Source: a virus
DNA: 64,000 nucleotides
Virus record (IMG/VR): IMGVR_UViG_3300044627_004253
Span: 1 to 64,000 of that record
Reading direction: 5' to 3' (one strand)
Part shown: positions 21,793 to 29,274 of the stretch, piece after piece
How positions within the stretch are numbered: the stretch's first letter is position 1
How the letters are laid out: each line of letters starts with the position of its first letter
Translations under genes and position numbers: made by a program
Notes under the pieces: model-generated
Seen by the model: the letters and a program-made list of their open reading frames with translations, nothing else
Database searches by the model: none
What the model was told of the DNA's origin: nothing

Positions 21793-21885
21793 TTATTTTA
21801 ATAGTATAAAATGCCCATATATAGCATTGTAAGTATCCTGAATATCTTCAGGTTTATAGTCGGGAATGAATTCAGGATTGTTCAT
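21793..21885 (-). CDS. Tiny protein, 30 residues
   Basis: ATG 21885 to TAA 21793, filling the gap between two tightly packed genes (3 bases on one side, 2 on the other). The product is acidic with aromatic residues (P-D-Y-K-P-E-D-I-Q-D-T-Y). Exact packing supports translation; nothing can be said of function. Confidence 0.45.
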   Translation of the reverse strand: MNNPEFIPDYKPEDIQDTYNAIYGHFILLK

Positions 21886-21888
21886 AAT

Positions 21889-22401
21889 TTAAATCTGTCC
21901 TTCGCTTTTTAAGCTAGGAAATTTATCTCCTATAAATTTTAAAAGTTTAAAACCTTGCTGCTGTTTATCCCCTTCAAGCTTATTTATATAATGAGGACTA
22001 TTATAAGTCATTTTTTGCAAAGCTTGTAAAAAATTTTTATCTTTTCTTTCTCCTACTCTAGCTTCGAGTTCCAACGCAGCCATGCCTAACCTTTTACCTA
22101 AAAAAGGTAGTTTATTCAAATTACCAGCTAAAGTATTTTTTAGAACTGGTAATTGATCTTGATACGCATGTATAAGCTCATGTTTTTTAGATCTAGGTTG
22201 TCTTAAAAGTATAGATTTAGTAAGGGGGTCATAAAACGATACATTTTCGACACCAGAAGGATCCCACCCAGTATGTTCTAAAAATTTTTTATCTTCAGAA
22301 AAAATGGGCAACTTACGTCTTATTTTTAACATTGAGGCTAAACGCCCAGCCTGCTTAATTAGACCTAAAGATATATTTAATTTATCAATATTATTCATCA
22401 T
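21889..22401 (-). CDS. Putative virion-associated HExxH metallopeptidase
   Basis: The protein begins MMNNIDKLNISLGLIKQAGR, the virion-block helix signature. After it, L-L-R-Q-P-R-S-K-K-H-E-L-I-H-A-Y carries HExxH at residues 74-78, and L-E-L-E-A-R-V-G-E-R about 35 residues on could supply the third zinc ligand. The C-terminal 60 residues are basic and helical. It overlaps the RNA polymerase beta N-terminal gene by 11 bp. A role as an injected peptidase is possible; peptidase activity is inferred from the motif. Confidence 0.55.
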   Translation of the reverse strand: MMNNIDKLNISLGLIKQAGRLASMLKIRRKLPIFSEDKKFLEHTGWDPSGVENVSFYDPLTKSILLRQPRSKKHELIHAYQDQLPVLKNTLAGNLNKLPFLGKRLGMAALELEARVGERKDKNFLQALQKMTYNSPHYINKLEGDKQQQGFKLLKFIGDKFPSLKSEGQI

Positions 22402-23605
22402 CTTCTACCTCCTGGAATACGCGTTTAACATTTTTAGGAATTACTTCCCGGGGCACGTGGATTCTAAATCCTGTAGGCATATGCGTAATACCTGACATAC
22501 GCCCGTCCTGATCCACAATGAATTCATCCGGGTATCTGGCTAGAGCTGCAGCCATAATAGCCGTCTTCTTTTTGTACTCGTCTTTAGCCTGCGAACTATG
22601 TCTTCTTGCCTGCATCAATGCACGCATGTCTGCTGCGGATTTTTCATTTTCAATATCAGCAAGCACATCCTCATCAATAAAAGTTTCCGCTGCCTCCTTA
22701 GGAGTTAAATCAGGTTCAAAGGGAATACTATCAATGTTTTCTGACGCAAGCTTTTCCATGGCCTGTTTACCCTGCCATCTAGCTTCCCATTCCGAAGCTA
22801 CCTTAGGATCAAACATATTGGGAAGATTCTTCTGCGCAACTCGAGCATGAATCTGCGCAGCTTCAAAAGCACTCTTCAAAGAATTAATTTTATCTTCGCG
22901 TGTACTATCCAGTTTTTTCTGTCTGGCTGGAACAAGGCGTTCATACGCTTTATCAAACACACGCGCGTCATACCTTGCTTGGTTTGCTTTGAGAATATCA
23001 GGACCCCACGCCTTTTCTAATTCTTTATCATCAGTACCTGTATCTTTTAAAAGACTATAAAGATGTAAATTTGCTTGTGAAATCTTTACGCGATACTGCG
23101 TCGTCTCGGGTTCGAAACCAACACGGAAACCAATACCAGTTCCTGGTTTAACATTAAATTGTGTTTCTAATTCTCCATTTGCTTGCCTTCTAGTATACAC
23201 GCCGGGTAAGAGACGGGACTGCATGATCGACGCATACTCGTTGCCGCCATGAATGAAAGTTCCCCTGTTCGTGAGGTAAGGCACACGCATTAAGGATATG
23301 CGTTTCTCTTCTATTAATTCATCGTTTGTGTTATCGAGTAATTTAATTGTTCCTCTCAACTTCTTGGTTATATATTTATTTTCTAGAAGTTGTTTCTTTT
23401 GATTAGAGATGGGCACATCGTCTAACTCATCGTAGTCCACGTCATGTAGCTCCATCCTGACGTTTCCGTATTTAACAGGAAATGCTTTAGACATAGCATT
23501 TTTGACGCCATCAAATATTTGATTTCTCAGGGTAGAAAAATCGTCAAAGTCTCTTAAGATAACTCCCTTTGGAATTTCTTCTTCAATTTCATTTTGATTT
23601 TGCAT
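22391..23605 (-). CDS. RNA polymerase beta subunit, N-terminal fragment
   Basis: The 404-residue protein matches the N-terminal protrusion of RpoB: V-P-Y-L-T-N-R-G-T-F-I-H-G-G-N-E-Y (about residues 108-124, RpoB PLMTxxGTFIINGxE), S-R-L-L-P-G-V-Y (RSPGVFF), then G-T-G-I-G-F-R-V-G-F-E and R-V-K-I-S-Q. The rest covers the lobe region with phage-specific helices and an acidic end. The next part of beta is the intein-containing gene at 19569..21374, separated by three other genes. It should assemble with that piece and unseen partners into a phage multisubunit RNA polymerase. Confidence 0.85.
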   Translation of the reverse strand: MQNQNEIEEEIPKGVILRDFDDFSTLRNQIFDGVKNAMSKAFPVKYGNVRMELHDVDYDELDDVPISNQKKQLLENKYITKKLRGTIKLLDNTNDELIEEKRISLMRVPYLTNRGTFIHGGNEYASIMQSRLLPGVYTRRQANGELETQFNVKPGTGIGFRVGFEPETTQYRVKISQANLHLYSLLKDTGTDDKELEKAWGPDILKANQARYDARVFDKAYERLVPARQKKLDSTREDKINSLKSAFEAAQIHARVAQKNLPNMFDPKVASEWEARWQGKQAMEKLASENIDSIPFEPDLTPKEAAETFIDEDVLADIENEKSAADMRALMQARRHSSQAKDEYKKKTAIMAAALARYPDEFIVDQDGRMSGITHMPTGFRIHVPREVIPKNVKRVFQEVEDDE

Positions 23606-23662
23606 AGGCGGTACAGTTTACCTGATAGATAAAAAAAAGCAAAAGCTCTAATAGATAAAAAA

Positions 23663-23678
23663 GAGACCCGAAGGTCTC
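23663..23678 (-). terminator. Terminator after the 72-residue membrane protein
   Basis: GAGACC-TTCG-GGTCTC is followed on the minus strand by TTTTTT. Confidence 0.85.
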
Positions 23679-23689
23679 CTCGAAAGGCA

Positions 23690-23908
23690 TTACGCCGCCT
23701 TTTCCTTACGTGCTGCCGTGATGACAGAATACAGGATACCGCTGACAAACATTGTGCCTGCGATTCCCAGTATCCATAGCATCTGCAGCTTCCAAAACGC
23801 TACTACCTGCTCGTGGGTGATGCCGACAGTCAATGCGTTTCTGTACGTCAACGCGTACGCGCTGCCTATTAACCCCATAAATACCAGTAGTGTTGCTATT
23901 GCTTTCAT
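23690..23908 (-). CDS. Small membrane protein with two hydrophobic segments
   Basis: A 72-residue product with a first hydrophobic segment at residues 3-20 that could be a cleaved signal (G-S-A-Y-A), and a second at about 45-62 (L-W-I-L-G-I-A-G-T-M-F-V). The tail is basic (A-R-K-E-K-A-A). It has its own box (23966..23985), CAACAACAG-type leader and terminator, so it forms a single-gene cassette. Holin-like in size, but no assignment is justified. Confidence 0.6.
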   Translation of the reverse strand: MKAIATLLVFMGLIGSAYALTYRNALTVGITHEQVVAFWKLQMLWILGIAGTMFVSGILYSVITAARKEKAA

Positions 23909-23965
23909 TGTATTGTTGCTGTTGTTGTTAGTCCCTAAAGTACATACTATGTAAATCTAGGTATT

Positions 23966-23985
23966 ACAATTATATATAACACAAC
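23966..23985 (-). promoter_or_regulatory. Promoter-like 20-bp box
   Basis: On the minus strand it reads GTTGTGTTATATATAATTGT. It lies between a terminator (24018..24054) and the start at 23908, leaving a leader of about 55 bases that ends in CAACAACAGCAACAA. Confidence 0.55.
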
Positions 23986-24017
23986 AGGCCCACCTATTGC
24001 ATAAATACACGATAGGT

Positions 24018-24054
24018 AAAAAAGAGGCGCGGTATTTATCCGCGAGCTCTTTTT
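24018..24054 (-). terminator. Terminator after the 309-residue gene
   Basis: CGCGG-ATAAATA-CCGCG is extended by flanking AAAAAGAG/CTCTTTTT and followed on the minus strand by a T run. It starts at the stop codon. Confidence 0.85.
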
Positions 24055-24984
24055 CTATACTGGAATCAACTCCTCAATTATTGAGGGCCCCGCGAAGGGC
24101 ACCAGTCTCTGGACAATATCAGGATCTAAGGTTGGTATTCCTACATCCTGAGTGGTTATTGCGCCGCGCCACACTTGTTTAGGCGCGTTATCTCTGACTT
24201 CCATGGTTGGCGGCGCTGCCGCGAAGCTGTTATATGAAATACCAACTTCGGTTATACCGAAGATATCATAAAACCCAGCACGACCAAACACGGTTGTGAA
24301 CCAGCCCTTTTTGCGATTGTGCAAAAGGACTGCCTCCTCATCAGATAGGACCATAGGAATCGGCAGGTCGAACGTAAATCCGACCTGTTGTCTTGAGACA
24401 TCCCAGGTTTTATTCTTTTGGTAGTAGTCAGGCATATCGTCTTCGATATTGTCTCGCCTGACGCTGAGCTGCACGGGACACCCTTCCTGAAGCTCCTGAT
24501 CCTCGAACAGACGATTAAAGTCACTAACCGTTATATTTTGATATGAGTAACAATCAGCATTATTACTCATTATCACGGGCGTAGAACCCATCACACTCTT
24601 ACGCCTGCCTGCCCTCCCGAATAGGAAGGCGCTCTCGCCTCTGGCTGGGTGGCTCGCCACATCTGACGTTAATGGGTGTTCCTTTAGTCTTGTTGTGCCA
24701 TTGTCAATAAGATAACGTCCCCCTTTAACAAAGGCCGTCATCGTAATTATCTGACAAGGTACCGTCCTCTGCCATCCTGAACTACCCTTCACCCATAAGG
24801 GTAAATGTTGTCCAGGTTGAAGGATGTGTCTGTTTCCAGACGCATCCCACCACTGCACGGAATAAGAGGTCCATGCCTCCTGCCTGAGTTTACCATCAGA
24901 GTCCCGAAGGGACTCGTGACGGCTTGTTGTCTCAACCTCGCTGCTGGGCGAAGTTGCCTTTTTTGTTGTTGTTGTTGTTTTCAT
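24055..24984 (-). CDS. Hypothetical protein, 309 residues
   Basis: The start is MKTTTTTKKATSPSSE, where the Thr run is encoded by a CAA-type repeat like the untranslated leaders of other genes. The body is beta-rich (S-Y-S-V-Q-W-W-D-A-S-G-N, P-L-W-V-K-G) with no recognised motif. It shares 53 bp with the upstream membrane protein gene in another frame. A terminator starts at its stop. Function unknown. Confidence 0.6.
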   Translation of the reverse strand: MKTTTTTKKATSPSSEVETTSRHESLRDSDGKLRQEAWTSYSVQWWDASGNRHILQPGQHLPLWVKGSSGWQRTVPCQIITMTAFVKGGRYLIDNGTTRLKEHPLTSDVASHPARGESAFLFGRAGRRKSVMGSTPVIMSNNADCYSYQNITVSDFNRLFEDQELQEGCPVQLSVRRDNIEDDMPDYYQKNKTWDVSRQQVGFTFDLPIPMVLSDEEAVLLHNRKKGWFTTVFGRAGFYDIFGITEVGISYNSFAAAPPTMEVRDNAPKQVWRGAITTQDVGIPTLDPDIVQRLVPFAGPSIIEELIPV

Positions 24985-25150
24985 AGCTCGCGCTACTGTT
25001 GCTCCTGCTCGCAGCGGACGCCGTGAGTAGAATTGGTATAATAGGCCATATCATTTTAAACAGGCCAAAGCCTGCTACAATAATAGGCGTAGCTACCGCG
25101 ATGGTAACTACGCCTATAATCAGCCGTGCCGGAGAGTTATTATCGTCCAC
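24932..25150 (-). CDS. Small membrane protein, GTG start, possibly leaderless
   Basis: The frame starts with GTG 25150 directly behind a promoter-like box. The product (72 residues) has two hydrophobic segments (L-I-I-G-V-V-T-I-A-V-A-T-P-I-I-V and M-I-W-P-I-I-P-I-L-L) and an Asn-rich tail encoded by the ACAACAACAAC repeat that overlaps the next gene's start. The membrane segments support translation. Function unknown. Confidence 0.5.
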   Translation of the reverse strand: MDDNNSPARLIIGVVTIAVATPIIVAGFGLFKMIWPIIPILLTASAASRSNSSASYENNNNNKKGNFAQQRG

Positions 25151-25168
25151 AATAGTTTATAACACAAC
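25149..25168 (-). promoter_or_regulatory. Promoter-like 20-bp box after a hairpin
   Basis: On the minus strand it reads GTTGTGTTATAAACTATTGT. A CAACAG/CTGTTG hairpin (25165..25182) lies just before it, after the stop at 25191. GTG of the next gene overlaps its end. Confidence 0.5.
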
Positions 25169-25190
25169 AGACGTCGCTGTTGCTTATAAA

Positions 25191-25781
25191 CTAATTTCTG
25201 GAAGTAGAGATAATAGACAACTGGTTACCGGAAACATTTATAACTTCAAAACCTCCAGGTAGGGTGTCGCCAGTTTGAATAGCTTCAACCTTATCGAGGA
25301 CATCTAACAGCTTCTTAATAAAAGGTTTGCTTACGCCTGCAGGACACTGGAGTACTTCCATACCTCCTGTCTTAGCGTTTACCTTAACAATGATATCTTG
25401 TTTATTTTGCAGATGGTCTGGAAGAACGGCCTTACTTGCATAATAAGTTTTAGGGATGATATCGATATCAATAACTTTATCGTTAGCATCATGAACGATA
25501 ATAAAGTCATTATGCAATCTCGCATCTAAGCCATCGCGCACTTGCCCGGGGATTTGTCGACCTTCGCAACGCTTCCATACGTCAAATGTACATTCTTTTG
25601 TTACTTCTCTATAAGTACTAGATACATAAACACAAGCGTACTTGTGATTTTCTGTGCCGTCGTTACTGGCCTCTACAATCGGAGGTTTAATACTAAAGCT
25701 ATCTGATTTTTTAACATTCTCTCTTTTGCGTTTAATGAGCGCTGAAGAGGTAGGTATGCTAGACGTTATACTATTACTCAT
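25191..25781 (-). CDS. Hypothetical protein, 196 residues
   Basis: A Ser/Lys-rich N-terminus (about 30 residues) precedes a beta-rich domain with Y-A-C-V-Y-V-S-S-T-Y and D-F-I-I-V-H-D-A-N-D. The last 25 residues are beta-like (G-G-F-E-V-I-N-V-S-G-N). It overlaps the zinc-ribbon gene's stop by 4 bp (ATGA), indicating coupling. Not recognised. Confidence 0.6.
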   Translation of the reverse strand: MSNSITSSIPTSSALIKRKRENVKKSDSFSIKPPIVEASNDGTENHKYACVYVSSTYREVTKECTFDVWKRCEGRQIPGQVRDGLDARLHNDFIIVHDANDKVIDIDIIPKTYYASKAVLPDHLQNKQDIIVKVNAKTGGMEVLQCPAGVSKPFIKKLLDVLDKVEAIQTGDTLPGGFEVINVSGNQLSIISTSRN

Positions 25782-26188
25782 AATTGATTTTTTTGTTTAC
25801 GTTGAAGATAAATAATTTTTTCTATCAAATCAGATTTTAATATACCAGGTTCACAATTAGGGCAAGTCTTAATATGGTATGAATGTGTTTTTTCAAAAAC
25901 AAAACCATCTTTATCCTTATGTGGGTCTACCCACCCTATTACAACCCTACATGTGCAACATACAATTTTTGAACAATCAGTAAATGAACTGACGCACTGA
26001 TGACAAAGTTGTTCGGTTACATTTTTAATAACTCCAGAGTCATAGAATATAAAATCAGTCATGTGTTTCAATTTCCCGCAGCTAGCGCACAAGCCCATAG
26101 AGCTTGGCGTTAGTCCTGTTGTTGGCGGGGGTAACTGATTCAGCAATCTGAATATACCTTGCACTGATTTTGGAATTTCTTGATTCAT
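25778..26188 (-). CDS. Multi-zinc-ribbon protein, 136 residues
   Basis: Four Cys-x2-Cys pairs are spaced along the protein: C-A-S-C near residue 34, C-H-Q-C near 62, C-C-T-C near 77 and C-P-N-C near 109, with a possible His ligand before the last. This suggests two zinc-binding ribbons, as in nucleic-acid-binding or adaptor proteins. It directly follows the RecQ-like helicase (0 bp), so it may act with it. Function not known. Confidence 0.65.
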   Translation of the reverse strand: MNQEIPKSVQGIFRLLNQLPPPTTGLTPSSMGLCASCGKLKHMTDFIFYDSGVIKNVTEQLCHQCVSSFTDCSKIVCCTCRVVIGWVDPHKDKDGFVFEKTHSYHIKTCPNCEPGILKSDLIEKIIYLQRKQKNQL

Positions 26189-27859
26189 TTAATTATTGAC
26201 TTGGAAATAACTTTCCAGATAGGAATGTTTATCGGAATCTGGTGTCTTAATATAACCTACAACTTGTTCAAGCTTAGCGTGAGCTCCGGCTGCTTTTACT
26301 GCCAGCCTTTCAAAATCAATCTGTTCAATAGATCCTGTTATTTTTGTAGCAGAGCCTCGGTACGGAGGAATAAATCTTATCACAGACTGCTCATCCCATT
26401 TTTTGAAATGATTAGCAATGGTTTGATACCCCAACCCGACATGATCTGAAAACCAATTTAGATCTATCAAGAAAAAGCCATCTTCTTCCATTCCGTACTC
26501 AGTAATAATATTCCACCAGTTTTCAAACCTAGAGTCATCCTCAGGGACGTTCTCGTCTAATCTGACTTTGGCTATCTTCTCTCCGTTACGCTCGCGCTCA
26601 ACAATTTTATTAGCTTTTAAGACCTCCAAAATAGAAGGTACTTTACGACTAAATAAATTAGTTTTCTTGGCTATGTCGCTGATGGTTAACTGGGAAACAC
26701 CATTGTTATCCGCTGCTAACTGCAGGACACGTAAAACAGAATTGATTTCAGATTTAGTAGGGTGACTACTCTCAATAAAAAACTTTTGAGTATTATAACT
26801 GTCAGGAGAATAGAACGTCATGCATGTAGAATCTTTTCCGTCACGCCCTGCACGTCCTACCTCCTGCGCCAAAGATTCCAATGACCCGGGTATGTCTCTG
26901 TGGACAACGCCACGGATATTTCCCTTATCAATACCCATACCGAACGCATTAGTCGCTACCATGATACGAATTTTATCATTCATAAACATATCCTGATTAA
27001 CGCGTTTATCTGTTGGGGATAACTCGCCGTGAAAAATAATTACATCTTCTCGTAGTGCAGACATCAATTGTTTTGCGGTCTGCTCGACTTTATTAATAGT
27101 AGCACAATACACAATAGAAGGCCCGTCAACATCCAAAACAAAATCAGCTAGTTGTGTTTCGCTAATCATGTTTTCGCTCTTCAAATGCAGATTTGTCCTT
27201 CTAGGGTAATAAGACAATTTCTGTGCATTTTCTAGATGTAACACACGCCGAATATCCTGTTCAACTTCGTCCGGGCAGGTGGCTGTAAAAGCGGCGACTA
27301 CTTTAGGATTCTTTTCATTAATAAAATCTCCAACTAAACAATAGCTGGATCTGAAATTGTCAGACCACTGAGATAGGCAGTGCGCCTCATCCATAACGAC
27401 CATGTCTGGAGGTACACGGTTCATTGCGTCCTTAAACGCCTCGTTATGTAATCTTTCAGGTGCTACGTAAATAAATTGTAATTCACCTTCAGCCCATCTT
27501 TTCATAGCATTCTGATTTTCTGCTTCAGTTTGCATAGAAGATAGCGCCTGGGCTTTTATACCCTTGGCGTTTAAACTCTGCACCTGGTCACGCATGAGCG
27601 CGACCAGGGGAGAGAAAACTATGGATCGCCAACCCAGACACAACGTAGGTATAACAAAACAAGCCGTTTTACCGGTAGATGTCGGAAGTATGCATAACGT
27701 GTCTCTCTGCGCCATAATATTAACAAGCACCTGCTCTTGTCCCGCTCTGAGTTGGCTAAAACCCATAACAGACATAGCATTCGGCAGTTGCGCATACGCG
27801 CCTTTCAACATGTCTACATTGACTTTCGAAATTCTATTTTGCTTTATAACTTGTGACAT
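26189..27859 (-). CDS. RecQ-like DNA helicase
   Basis: A 556-residue SF2 helicase of RecQ type: F-S-Q-L-R-A-G-Q (RxGQ motif 0) at about 34-41, Walker A L-P-T-S-T-G-K-T at 59-66, D-E-A-H at 157-160 followed by C-L-S-Q-W-S-D-N-F-R, and motif VI Q-E-V-G-R-A-G-R-D-G. The C-terminal 180 residues look like winged-helix material (K-K-T-N-L-F-S-R-K-V) but lack the RecQ zinc cysteines. It unwinds DNA during recombination or repair. Phage RecQ genes are not common. Confidence 0.85.
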   Translation of the reverse strand: MSQVIKQNRISKVNVDMLKGAYAQLPNAMSVMGFSQLRAGQEQVLVNIMAQRDTLCILPTSTGKTACFVIPTLCLGWRSIVFSPLVALMRDQVQSLNAKGIKAQALSSMQTEAENQNAMKRWAEGELQFIYVAPERLHNEAFKDAMNRVPPDMVVMDEAHCLSQWSDNFRSSYCLVGDFINEKNPKVVAAFTATCPDEVEQDIRRVLHLENAQKLSYYPRRTNLHLKSENMISETQLADFVLDVDGPSIVYCATINKVEQTAKQLMSALREDVIIFHGELSPTDKRVNQDMFMNDKIRIMVATNAFGMGIDKGNIRGVVHRDIPGSLESLAQEVGRAGRDGKDSTCMTFYSPDSYNTQKFFIESSHPTKSEINSVLRVLQLAADNNGVSQLTISDIAKKTNLFSRKVPSILEVLKANKIVERERNGEKIAKVRLDENVPEDDSRFENWWNIITEYGMEEDGFFLIDLNWFSDHVGLGYQTIANHFKKWDEQSVIRFIPPYRGSATKITGSIEQIDFERLAVKAAGAHAKLEQVVGYIKTPDSDKHSYLESYFQVNN

Positions 27860-28404
27860 AAATATTTAATTACATTAAGACATTTTTCTTTATTGCTGGT
27901 GGATACATTTTTATCTGTGGACAACCAGAATGATATATTATCACAACTAAAAGATTGTCGTCGTTCTAGGGATAATATTGTGGGCTTGTAAAAAGCTTCA
28001 CATAAATCAACCACACGACGCGACAACTTTTGTATTGTTACATCGATATATGACGTGCTCATACCCTCCTTAATCAAGAACCATCTATACAGGGGTAGCA
28101 GAATAGAGTTAGGATGCACCGTGTATATTAATTTATCTTGCATGTCCTTAGCGTTTATAGCAGAGGCTACAATATTCATTATTTGTTCTGGACTTTTAAT
28201 TTCTATGTGGGGTACGTAAACGCACTCCGCCTCCGCATCCATTCTAGCAATATCTGCGCAAGGCTCATTAATATAATTTATAAAATTAAATGAGTAACCA
28301 TCATTCCATATTTCTTCAGGAGTAAAAGGAAAATCACTAGAGTTAGGAGATGGCGAAATACCATCTTTTAAAAATAAAATTATCGCATGTTTATTGTTCG
28401 TCAT
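27844..28404 (-). CDS. Hypothetical protein, 186 residues
   Basis: The product starts MTNNKHAIILFLKDGISPSP and has no recognised motif. It overlaps both neighbours (16 bp with RecQ, 14 bp upstream), so it is translated from one message with the recombination genes. Function unknown. Confidence 0.58.
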   Translation of the reverse strand: MTNNKHAIILFLKDGISPSPNSSDFPFTPEEIWNDGYSFNFINYINEPCADIARMDAEAECVYVPHIEIKSPEQIMNIVASAINAKDMQDKLIYTVHPNSILLPLYRWFLIKEGMSTSYIDVTIQKLSRRVVDLCEAFYKPTILSLERRQSFSCDNISFWLSTDKNVSTSNKEKCLNVIKYLCHKL

Positions 28405-28849
28405 CTTGTCTCATTTTAGGTAAAAAAGCGCGAAACGGTTTCTTTCTCATAACCAAACAGTGAGGAAAGTCAGGATGGTACTGCGGGCTACCACCCTTAT
28501 AAACTAAACGATGTCTAGCCTCTTTTGGATAAACTAACAAAGTAGTGACTTTACGCCCGTGCTTTGGATCGTTCATACATAAGTTAATAGCATCGTATTT
28601 TTTAAATGACCTAGGTATATTAAACTCAGGGTCCACAGGTACAGCAAATTGCTGATACAATTCAAAAGCAGAATAATATTCACACAGAGGGACTGGACTT
28701 CCAACTACTTCGTAATGCTCCTCTTTAAAACCTTGAAGAGAATTATCAGTATTTAATATAGGATAAGCGCTATCTAGGTCATCCCACTTAAAATGCAAGA
28801 TCTCAATCCAACCGTTAATACATTCTGTGTTTGAAGGCATATGCGGCAT
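28391..28849 (-). CDS. Hypothetical protein, 152 residues
   Basis: The product (MPHMPSNTECINGWIEILHF) contains several aromatic residues and a basic C-terminal third (R-H-R-L-V-Y-K-G, R-K-K-P-F-R-A-F). It overlaps the upstream gene by one base and the downstream one by 14. No motif recognised. Confidence 0.58.
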   Translation of the reverse strand: MPHMPSNTECINGWIEILHFKWDDLDSAYPILNTDNSLQGFKEEHYEVVGSPVPLCEYYSAFELYQQFAVPVDPEFNIPRSFKKYDAINLCMNDPKHGRKVTTLLVYPKEARHRLVYKGGSPQYHPDFPHCLVMRKKPFRAFLPKMRQDDEQ

Positions 28850-29274
28850 TATAGTGATACTACCGGGTAAATCAAGGCTGCTAATCCGTTGTGGTGATTA
28901 ACACACAAAGAAGGCATCCTTAGCTTGTTTAATATATTACCGGCATCTGTATTTACAGAATTTATAGAACTCGGCTGACAAACAAATAAACTTTCTTTGC
29001 CTGTTACCATACCATCAGTTAACAACATCGGTGCGTCTGTAGATTCAATAAGCTGCCATAGATAACTATTGCGCTTAGGGAACATAAACTCACCAAAAAC
29101 AGGGAACGTCTCGTAGACGACCAAAACTTCTTGAAATCGCAATGGGAGATTAGCAACGACCAAATCCACTTCGTAAAACAACTCCTGCAATGTATTAGCA
29201 GGAGTTGTTTTGAAATGTTTAGCCAAGTGCCCTATCAACCTATGGTCATTCGTTTTGGGATACGAACTCTTCAT
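28849..29274 (-). CDS. Hypothetical protein, 141 residues
   Basis: The product starts MKSSYPKTNDHRLIGHLAKH and looks like a compact alpha/beta protein. Its start overlaps the RecA-like gene by 29 bp. The gene order suggests an accessory recombination role, but the sequence does not show it. Confidence 0.58.
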   Translation of the reverse strand: MKSSYPKTNDHRLIGHLAKHFKTTPANTLQELFYEVDLVVANLPLRFQEVLVVYETFPVFGEFMFPKRNSYLWQLIESTDAPMLLTDGMVTGKESLFVCQPSSINSVNTDAGNILNKLRMPSLCVNHHNGLAALIYPVVSL

